Under the pieces are notes generated by a model, which worked only from the letters and a program-made list of their open reading frames with translations, was not told the origin of the DNA and did not search any database. This document shows positions 17,116-23,332 of a DNA stretch of 64,000 nt, one piece after another. Source of the stretch: CAIXQW01 sp046049675 (GTDB lineage: Bacteria; Bacteroidota; Bacteroidia; Chitinophagales; Chitinophagaceae); the NCBI GenBank assembly GCA_046049675.1, contig JBJORA010000090.1, forward strand, positions 54,566 through 118,565, given 5' to 3'. The position numbers and the translations under genes were made by a program. Numbering within the stretch: position 1 is the stretch's first letter; each line of letters opens with the position of its first letter.

Positions 17116-17192
17116 TTTGCTAAAGATAGCTAGCTAACCCGCATTATCCAGCGCTTCGCAGCTACCTTTGACAGTAGTCTAGCACTAGCAGT
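17116..17192 (+). repeat. Accessory-region inter-gene element H
   Basis: The left arm TTTGCT (17116-17121) with TAGC (17131-17134) precedes TATCCAGCGCTTCGCAGC and the promoter TACCTTTG at 17163-17170. In the right arm AGCA (17187-17190) pairs with TGCT (17118-17121), and CTA (17180-17182 region) can pair with TAG. The next start is at 17195, only 24 bases after the promoter. Confidence 0.65.
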
Positions 17193-17194
17193 TA

Positions 17195-17704
17195 ATGAAC
17201 CTTAAAATACTAAAAGAATTGAAATTTGAAATAGTTAAGACACTAATACCACTTGTAACTATGTTCTTAATAGGTTGCTACGGCGTAAATTCCGAAACCT
17301 CACAAATTGGAAATATAAATTCAAGTTGTTTAACAAAAAATGCTTGGAAAGAAATGCAGAATGAATACGCAATAGAAAAAATTACCGATTCAACATTTCA
17401 AGAAGGGCTGAAACATGTTGAAAACCATTTTATTAAACCTGCGTATGTAATTTATTTTCAAGACGAACCAAAAGAGATTGTAGGTTTCGACGCAACTGCT
17501 ATAAGAGTTGTTTACAATCCAAAAATTGCTGCTTTTGGTGTTGACGGTTTAAGCCCACAATTGAGTGACAAAGAACAAATAAGAATTAGAAATCGAGTTT
17601 TAGAAGTAATTAGAGAATATGCGTGTGAAGAGGGCAAGGAAGCAATGACAAAAGAAATGAACGAGCCTGCTATTTTTAGTAAAGCGTATTATGAAAAAAA
17701 TTGA
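17195..17704 (+). CDS. Putative lipoprotein of unknown function
   Basis: A 169-residue protein. A basic N-terminus and hydrophobic stretch end at FLIGC (Cys at 28), a good lipobox. The rest is soluble, with HVENHFIKPAYVIYF and a segment VYNPKIAAFGVDGLSPQLSD; no family recognised. It is a single-gene accessory unit after element H, with a promoter very close to the start. Confidence 0.65.
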   Translation: MNLKILKELKFEIVKTLIPLVTMFLIGCYGVNSETSQIGNINSSCLTKNAWKEMQNEYAIEKITDSTFQEGLKHVENHFIKPAYVIYFQDEPKEIVGFDATAIRVVYNPKIAAFGVDGLSPQLSDKEQIRIRNRVLEVIREYACEEGKEAMTKEMNEPAIFSKAYYEKN

Positions 17705-17874
17705 ATATTGAAGTCAAGAAGAAAAGCAATAAGTGCTTTGCTTTTACACAACAGGTTTGTTCTGGGTCAATTATATTTTTTACTTTTATAAAGTTTCCTG
17801 CGGGCAGATAGTTTGCTTTTCAATCTACAACTGCATAAAATGATGGAACCATATCTGCTACATATAAACACTAA
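17705..17874 (+). repeat. Intergenic interval, possible degenerate inter-gene element
   Basis: A TACTTTTA followed by TAAAG at about 17781-17793 resembles the promoter half of the other elements. Paired arms are not clear. Confidence 0.3.
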
Positions 17875-18588
17875 ATGAATATGAAACATTTCGACATTAG
17901 GCTTGGCGTTTACTTAATAATAGTTTTTATTATTATCACGCCAACGGGAACTATTCTTCATGAACTGGGCCATTATACAGTAGCTAAATATTTTAATCAT
18001 GAAACATCGATTAATTATAAAAGAACTAGTACTTCGAAGAAGCAGTTGATTGATTATTTTATGGAGACTCAAAACAAGTATGCCGATGAATTAAAGAACG
18101 ACATAGATTTTCCAGGTAAGCAAGAGTATATAGATGCTAAAAAGAAATATGGAAAAGAAAACATGTTTATACTGCTTGGAGGACCTCTTCAAACGATGCT
18201 AACAGGCACGATAGGCTACATAATCCTATTTAGGTTTAGAAAACGATTTATAAATAGAGAACGAGTAAATATTGGAGGTTGGATTTTTGTTTTTATCGCA
18301 CTATTTTGGCTTAGACAAATTTTCAATTTATTGTCTGTTATTCTGATTTATATGAAAGATGGAGAACTCCCAACGGCAGGCGACGAAGTTAGGCTTGCAC
18401 TGTACTTTAACATTAACCCCTTGTCGATTCAATTAACGACAGGCTTAATAGGAGTACTAATCTTAATTTCAATTTTGAGGCTTCTCCCCAAACGAATTGT
18501 AGGCACATTTTTGATTTCAGGATTCATTGGCGCACTTTTGGGATATTATCTTTGGTTTGTACAAATCGGAAAATACATTTTGCCGTAA
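17875..18588 (+). CDS. M50-like membrane metalloprotease
   Basis: A 237-residue integral membrane protein. The zinc-binding HELGH (His29, Glu30, His33) lies at the end of the first hydrophobic segment, as in site-2-protease/M50 families. A soluble stretch (about 45-95) precedes further membrane segments (about 98-120, 135-155, 180-205, 210-230). Membrane-embedded cleavage is expected, but the second metal-ligand motif (NPxPxxxLDG) of classical M50 proteins is not evident, so activity is uncertain. Two starts (17875, 17881) are possible. Single-gene unit of the accessory block. Confidence 0.7.
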   Translation: MNMKHFDIRLGVYLIIVFIIITPTGTILHELGHYTVAKYFNHETSINYKRTSTSKKQLIDYFMETQNKYADELKNDIDFPGKQEYIDAKKKYGKENMFILLGGPLQTMLTGTIGYIILFRFRKRFINRERVNIGGWIFVFIALFWLRQIFNLLSVILIYMKDGELPTAGDEVRLALYFNINPLSIQLTTGLIGVLILISILRLLPKRIVGTFLISGFIGALLGYYLWFVQIGKYILP

Positions 18589-18617
18589 GCAATACTTAGC
18601 ACCACACAACAGCGTTT

Positions 18618-18733
18618 TTACAAAATCGTGACCTGAATTGTAAATCAAAAATAATTATTCTTGCTTACATTTGTTTGTAAATAAAACAAGTGCTTCTTGC
18701 ATAACAACTACGTCACTTCCGCGCTAACGGTAA
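18618..18733 (+). repeat. Accessory-region inter-gene element J
   Basis: The same order is kept with different arm sequences. Left TTAC (18618-18621) and GTGAC (18628-18632), promoter-type TACATTTG (18666-18673), right GTCAC (18712-18716) and GTAA (18730-18733). Both arms are complementary. The right end CGCTAACGGTAATT resembles GTTAGTGGCAATT of element G in outline. The next start is at 18738. Confidence 0.5.
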
Positions 18734-18737
18734 TTTT

Positions 18738-19244
18738 ATGACACTACCTTATATTGACATATATGTTTTGACAAGCAATCGCGAAAGACGAACACTTGAG
18801 AAATTTTTAGATGAATATACAGATAGAGAATCCATTGAAGACATGCATGATAGCGAAATCAATATGCTACCTAAAGATAGATCTTATCTGGAAGTAAATA
18901 GCGAAGACTACATATGGATTAAGGCGGAAACGCTTACCAATTGCATTGATATTGGACTTTCTAATCCAAGCAATTGCTTTACACTTTATTTAAGATCAAA
19001 ACACAGAGAAATTAACTTAGTCATTCTAAGCTTTACACAAGATGGAAAATTAATAGTTGGGCTTTCAATCTTTGAATATATAGATGCAGAACAAACAATA
19101 GACAATTACAAATTTGCAAAAGAACTAAAAGACGAGATGTATAGAAATTATAATGGCAGTTTGGCATACTTTGGACTTGAGGCTTCTCCTGCACACACAG
19201 AAGAGGAATTCAAAAAGCAGACGCTGACTTTCATTAATAACTAG
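18738..19244 (+). CDS. Unknown 168-residue protein
   Basis: A soluble protein opening with a strand-like LPYIDIYVLTSNRERRTLEKFLDEY and containing the helix-rich C-terminal NYKFAKELKDEMYRNYNGSLAYFGLEASP. I do not recognise it; composition and placement suggest an immunity or accessory protein. The next gene begins within about 10 bases of its stop, so the two form a pair after element J. Confidence 0.6.
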   Translation: MTLPYIDIYVLTSNRERRTLEKFLDEYTDRESIEDMHDSEINMLPKDRSYLEVNSEDYIWIKAETLTNCIDIGLSNPSNCFTLYLRSKHREINLVILSFTQDGKLIVGLSIFEYIDAEQTIDNYKFAKELKDEMYRNYNGSLAYFGLEASPAHTEEEFKKQTLTFINN

Positions 19245-19248
19245 CACT

Positions 19249-19743
19249 TTGGCAATGGGCATAATTAAAGTGGCAAAAGACGACAAGTCTATACATAGCA
19301 TTTGCATTGCTTCAATTAAGCGAAGCACAATGAAACCCCATGACTTCAAATGGACTAATTTTTATGAATCTAATTCTGACTTTCAATATTCAGGATTGCA
19401 ACTTGACTTCATAGAAGATGAACTAATGATTTGCTCAACAATTATTGATACAGACAATTACAGTATTCTAACAACAAGGCGCCTACTAACGAAACTTGAA
19501 GGACAATTAAGCATAGAGTATATTCAAGGGGCAATTGATAAAATGTACGGAGACTTTAAAGGCTATCAAACCAAGGGTTTTACGTTTGGAAAAGTACAGG
19601 TTGAAAACGGCAATGAAATAAAATACTTTATTGAAACTGGAAAAGCTTCAATGATAATGATACGCGCAGTAAGAACCGTAATTACAATAACGCAAATGTC
19701 AATTAATAAAGTTGACGATGATACAAGAAGTGAAAACAAATAA
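19249..19743 (+). CDS. Unknown protein paired with the upstream gene
   Basis: A 164-residue soluble protein. The start could be the TTG at 19249 or the ATG at 19255, both just after the upstream stop. Strand-like segments (LDFIEDELMICSTIID, YSILTTRRLL) and an ending MIMIRAVRTVITITQMSINK are visible, but no named family. Likely co-transcribed with the previous gene. Confidence 0.55.
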   Translation: MAMGIIKVAKDDKSIHSICIASIKRSTMKPHDFKWTNFYESNSDFQYSGLQLDFIEDELMICSTIIDTDNYSILTTRRLLTKLEGQLSIEYIQGAIDKMYGDFKGYQTKGFTFGKVQVENGNEIKYFIETGKASMIMIRAVRTVITITQMSINKVDDDTRSENK

Positions 19744-20072
19744 AATGAACTGCCTTGTTACGACGTGCCTTATTGCTTGCCATGTGTTTTGTTATAGTAT
19801 TTTTTGTCTTGTTCGATGTTGCGAATCTGCTGCTACGATAGGTAGTTGGCCTCGCTTCCACTACAATTATTTTAGCAAAGTGTGCTTTTGTGCCAGAAAT
19901 TATTACTTTTGAATATATTAGCAGCGCCTGCAGCTTCTCAGCAACAACGCATCTTTCAACAATGGCTTAGTTCAATTAGCATCGCAACCCTGTCAATCAT
20001 CATTCTCTGGCTATAGTGCAGCGAAATTGAAGAATTCAATAGAAATTATGATAAACCAAACAACTTAACCAA
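19744..20072. other. Gene-free interval with the second 42-bp repeat
   Basis: A 329-bp gap. The open frames here are short and cross the repeat, and none looks like a protein. The only structure seen is the repeat at 19875-19916. Confidence 0.4.
19875..19916 (+). repeat. 42-bp repeat, copy 2, with TACTTTTG promoter element
   Basis: Second copy of the repeat at 14581-14622 (36 of 42 identical by eye). The TAnnTTTG element is at 19904-19911. The next gene starts at 20073. Confidence 0.6.
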
Positions 20073-20672
20073 ATGAGAATAGAACCAATTGTAGAATTTC
20101 TAACAGAAGGCGTACTTATTATCGCAAACATTACGAAATGCAAGGAATACTATGCCGACAAGGAATTTGACTATGCCTACCCTGAGGGATTATCCGATTT
20201 ATTAATAAATGGCGTCATTCACATTATAACGACCGAGGAACACGTAGAAGAAATTCATTTTATTTTTGACAATGAAGCCTTTGAGTTCACAGAAATAGAT
20301 AGGCGTGGAAAGACATGGCTGCACAGTGAATCATACAATTATATGAAGGTCGACGAAGGAGATGAAGTACGATTGATTTCTCATGCTGATTTCACGCAAA
20401 TGTGCAACAATCACAAGGGCGATCTAGAGGCCCAAATTGATAGTGCGTTGAGGATTAGAAATATTTTGAATCCTAATTATCCCATTGATAAAGAAACTTA
20501 CTTAAAAGAAAATTTTCCAATTTTAGATTTCCCTGCTGGGCAATGGAGAGTAAATGTTTACTCAAAAACATATGATGGTGGACTATTGCCAGACTTCGCC
20601 TTTCATTTACAAAAAATGGATACTGTTGAATTAGAAAAAATTACCCTAGAGCCAATTGAAATCTTCGGATAG
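20073..20672 (+). CDS. Unknown 199-residue cytoplasmic protein
   Basis: An acidic soluble protein. Its N-terminal half (MRIEPIVEFLTEGVLIIANITKCKEYY, HVEEIHFIFDNEAFEFTEID) resembles small beta-rich immunity-like proteins, and its C-terminal part has FPAGQWRVNVYSKTYDGGLLPDFAFHLQKM. Family not identified. It starts after the gap containing the 42-bp repeat; spacing to the next gene is 74 bp. Confidence 0.6.
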   Translation: MRIEPIVEFLTEGVLIIANITKCKEYYADKEFDYAYPEGLSDLLINGVIHIITTEEHVEEIHFIFDNEAFEFTEIDRRGKTWLHSESYNYMKVDEGDEVRLISHADFTQMCNNHKGDLEAQIDSALRIRNILNPNYPIDKETYLKENFPILDFPAGQWRVNVYSKTYDGGLLPDFAFHLQKMDTVELEKITLEPIEIFG

Positions 20673-20746
20673 AAGAATTGTACAGATGGCAGCGGCGATT
20701 GTTATACAAAGTATTGACACTAGCATAGCACAAGCAATTAGATTGT

Positions 20747-21169
20747 ATGGACTGGATTGTAGAAAAAATATTTCTTTTGACCTTGTTCTTTAGGTCTGAA
20801 GCTAATACCGAATTGCTTTCATCTTCTGATTCATCCAAGATTGTTGACGTTTATTCGTACTGTTGTAGCGAAGAAAAGGAAATAATATTATTTAATGACT
20901 CAACATTTAATTATTACTGGGGCAACAACCACAATGCTGCAACATTGTACTCATCTGGTACTTATCGAAGAACAGATTCGTCAATAATTCTCCAAAATAA
21001 AATGCAGTACAGACGAAGAAAACAATATCAAAAGGTTTACCAACCTAACGAGTACGTCTTAAGAAATGATACAATTTTCTTGTACAACATCAAAGACACA
21101 TCGAAGATGGAAGAATGGGAAATTAGACACTCGAAACTTATAAGGAATTTGAATAGGGAAAAAGTGTAA
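20747..21169 (+). CDS. Unknown, possibly exported, 140-residue protein
   Basis: The first 18 residues are hydrophobic with a weak cleavage site (SEANT). The body has CC (CYSYCCSEEKE order), then STFNYYWG, SSGTYRRTDSS and EYVLRNDTIFLYN. This CC...GTYR...NDT order parallels the protein at 5827-6516. Probably a small beta-sandwich domain of unknown role. Confidence 0.55.
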   Translation: MDWIVEKIFLLTLFFRSEANTELLSSSDSSKIVDVYSYCCSEEKEIILFNDSTFNYYWGNNHNAATLYSSGTYRRTDSSIILQNKMQYRRRKQYQKVYQPNEYVLRNDTIFLYNIKDTSKMEEWEIRHSKLIRNLNREKV

Positions 21170-21221
21170 CTGCCGCTGCCGAGGTTTTGCGCTCTTGCTG
21201 CTTTTGTAGTAGATTTGACCA

Positions 21222-22031
21222 ATGAAGTTGTTATTCTCCTTAATATTAATGCTGATAAATTTCCAAATGTCATTTGCACAAGACAAGGTGAATATTTCAA
21301 GCATAACTGGCTTGAAATATTATTCGGATAAAGGAGATTTTATTGCATTCATTTCTGATTCTATAATGACAACTTCATACAATAGTTACGGAGATACTGC
21401 CACTTTCTATGTTTTAGGTGACACACTATTTGCAGAACAAAATTACAGTTCTACGTATGGAGAAAACGGTAAGGGGTGGCATAGAGAAACAGCAAAATAT
21501 TACTATGTTTTTACCAACGTTAATTATGATTCACTTACTATATTAAGTCATGGATATTATGGAAGGAATAATAGGCAAGAAACTGAAGCTATAAAACTTT
21601 ACAATAATAAATCATTGATTGAAAAAATTGACAACTTTGAGTATTTTTCAGTTGAAACAAAAGGACCATGGCATGGGTATGAAAAACTAAAGATTTCCGC
21701 AGATCTGTATTTTGAGTTAACTATAGATTCAAATGGAGTAGTCAAATTTGATGAAAATGGATTGAGAAAATTTCAGGTAGAAAACTATAAATTCAAAATA
21801 ACAAAAAAGGAATTAGAAAGAGGACTTGAACTTTTAAAGCACGCTCAAATTTCTAAACTGAAGAGAGCAAACCAAAATGTTATGGACAAAACTACAATAT
21901 CGTTTATCTTGAAATCAAACGGAAATAGAAAAGTATATTATGACTGTGAAATTAATGAAGCACAAGTCCCACTCATAAAATATATGAGAGAGTTAAGAAT
22001 TAAATACTACAAACCGAATAAGAAGAAATAA
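21222..22031 (+). CDS. Exported protein of unknown function
   Basis: A 269-residue protein with a clear signal peptide (1-19, ending SFAQ). The mature N-terminal half has repeated Tyr-rich strands (FIAFISDSIMTTSYNSYGDTATFYVLGDTLFAE in short pieces), while the C-terminal half has a KELERGLELLKHAQ helix and INEAQVPLIKYMRELR. No family assigned. It is the last + strand gene of the accessory block. Confidence 0.65.
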   Translation: MKLLFSLILMLINFQMSFAQDKVNISSITGLKYYSDKGDFIAFISDSIMTTSYNSYGDTATFYVLGDTLFAEQNYSSTYGENGKGWHRETAKYYYVFTNVNYDSLTILSHGYYGRNNRQETEAIKLYNNKSLIEKIDNFEYFSVETKGPWHGYEKLKISADLYFELTIDSNGVVKFDENGLRKFQVENYKFKITKKELERGLELLKHAQISKLKRANQNVMDKTTISFILKSNGNRKVYYDCEINEAQVPLIKYMRELRIKYYKPNKKK

Positions 22032-22049
22032 AACTACACGCAACAGCCC

Positions 22050-22075
22050 TTACCAAAAGTACCCCTCTAACTCGT
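22050..22075 (+). repeat. Solitary left-arm-like segment at the end of the accessory block
   Basis: TTACCAAAAGTA followed by CTCTAACTCG matches the left arm of element G in outline (TTGCCAAAAATA, then GGCAAACC). No promoter or right arm follows before the convergent NmrA-like gene, as expected for the terminal boundary of an array. Confidence 0.4.
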
Positions 22076-22137
22076 TTTATCTGGCATACACAACAACTTC
22101 CAAGCGCCCCACTTTTCCCCGCATCACAGCACAACGC

Positions 22138-23040
22138 TTATTCCACAAACCCTGCCCTCACCAAGTACTGCTCCACATTTGTCCACGCCACTTCAGGATA
22201 CAAAGTATTGTGGTAGGTTTTTATAGCTACTCTACCTTCCATCATATCGCGCATATACTGCATGCCTTGCCATGCAGGGTATAGCTCGGTTTTGCCTGGC
22301 GAAAAGAACTTTGTAATTTTTATTATGGCATTAAACATACCGATACTGCCTGGTCTAAAAATTTTGTAGGTTTTTCCACTTAGTTTACTCATCAAGGCTA
22401 CAAAGTCCTTGCAGCTCATTCGGTCGCCAGCAATAAAGAGATGTCTCGGTGTACTTTCTGCCAAAGCAGCTAGTGCTGTAAAGTGCGCTACATTTTCTGT
22501 ATGCGTAAAATCCATCACTTGATTGGCATTGCCCCAGCATAAAATCTTTTTTTGCTTCTTCATTATCAAAGGCATTTCTGCGGTTAGCATATCCATAAAG
22601 GCGCCGTTAAAAATAGATGTTGCTTTTATGTTTGTTGCATCAATAATGGCAGCAAATTGACGTCGCCAATCTAGATTTCTGTTTTTACCAGGCACTAGAT
22701 TAGTATAGTCAATACTATAGTCGCTGCAAATAAACCTTGGTACACCAGCTTTAACTGCAGCATCTAGCAATACTTTTTGTGTGCCCAAGATTACGTCTTC
22801 AAGCCCTGCTAGCACAGAAACAACGCAGCTTACATCTGCCATAAAAGCCACCATGTCTTCGGCATTATTCATATTGCATTGTAAGACCTCTACACCTGCA
22901 CTTTTCAAGGCTTCAATCTTTTTGGCATCAGCGCTTGCTCTCGCAACTACTTTGATGGCGGCCTTTTCTTGGAGTAAGTACTTAATTGTTTTGGCGCCCA
23001 AATTGCCAGTGGCACCCGCGACGAGTATTTTTTTATTCAT
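22138..23040 (-). CDS. NmrA-like NAD(P)-binding reductase
   Basis: A 300-residue atypical short-chain dehydrogenase. The Rossmann motif GATGNLGAKT (residues 8-17) and a basic ARASAD after the second strand suggest NADP(H) binding. The order VSVLAGLED, FICSDYSID and FTHTENVAHFTA matches NmrA/isoflavone-reductase-like proteins, which act as reductases or redox sensors. The substrate is unknown. A TACCTTCG promoter element lies 10 bases before the start. A TetR-like remnant follows on the other side, hinting that a regulator once controlled it. Confidence 0.85.
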   Translation of the reverse strand: MNKKILVAGATGNLGAKTIKYLLQEKAAIKVVARASADAKKIEALKSAGVEVLQCNMNNAEDMVAFMADVSCVVSVLAGLEDVILGTQKVLLDAAVKAGVPRFICSDYSIDYTNLVPGKNRNLDWRRQFAAIIDATNIKATSIFNGAFMDMLTAEMPLIMKKQKKILCWGNANQVMDFTHTENVAHFTALAALAESTPRHLFIAGDRMSCKDFVALMSKLSGKTYKIFRPGSIGMFNAIIKITKFFSPGKTELYPAWQGMQYMRDMMEGRVAIKTYHNTLYPEVAWTNVEQYLVRAGFVE

Positions 23041-23049
23041 TGATGTGGG

Positions 23050-23057
23050 CGAAGGTA
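23050..23057 (-). promoter_or_regulatory. TAnnTTTG-type promoter element for the NmrA-like gene
   Basis: On the minus strand this reads TACCTTCG, one base off the Bacteroidota -7 consensus, ending 9 bases before the start codon at 23040. Confidence 0.45.
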
Positions 23058-23162
23058 AACAAGTGCGAAGCTATTAGTTGATTTTGTTATCTATAGGGCT
23101 ATGTGCAAGGCTATGAGGGCTATTTGTATTCAATATTGCACAACACTGCTATTTGTATTGCT

Positions 23163-23294
23163 TTATCAAATCCAAAACACCTCGCCACATTTTTATTAAG
23201 TACCATTTATGGTCTGCGCGTTAGTTCAAAATCTAATGCAATCATCAAAGATTTGCAAGATATTGCTGCAACTGCTTTGGAAGTGCTGAAGTAG
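23163..23294 (+). pseudogene. C-terminal remnant of a TetR-family regulator
   Basis: About 43 codons read LSNPKHLATFLLSTIYG then LRVSSKSN and DIAATALEVLK to a stop. This matches the last two helices of TetR/AcrR ligand-binding domains (a T/FxxGLR-type helix followed by a final amphipathic helix). No HTH domain lies upstream; the frame before it is unrelated. The remnant sits divergent from the NmrA-like gene. Confidence 0.55.
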
Positions 23295-23332
23295 CAATCC
23301 CTAGATTGAACCTTTAATAAAAGTATCTATCT

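Noticed and set aside
19712..19912. 66-codon frame after the 19249 gene
   Set aside because: It crosses the 42-bp repeat, is cysteine/phenylalanine-rich and has no features of a real protein.
5706..22075. Classical integron with IntI-type integrase
   Set aside because: No tyrosine recombinase gene or attI-like site is in the window, and the arms do not match the integron GTTRRRY consensus. Only an attC-like layout is claimed.
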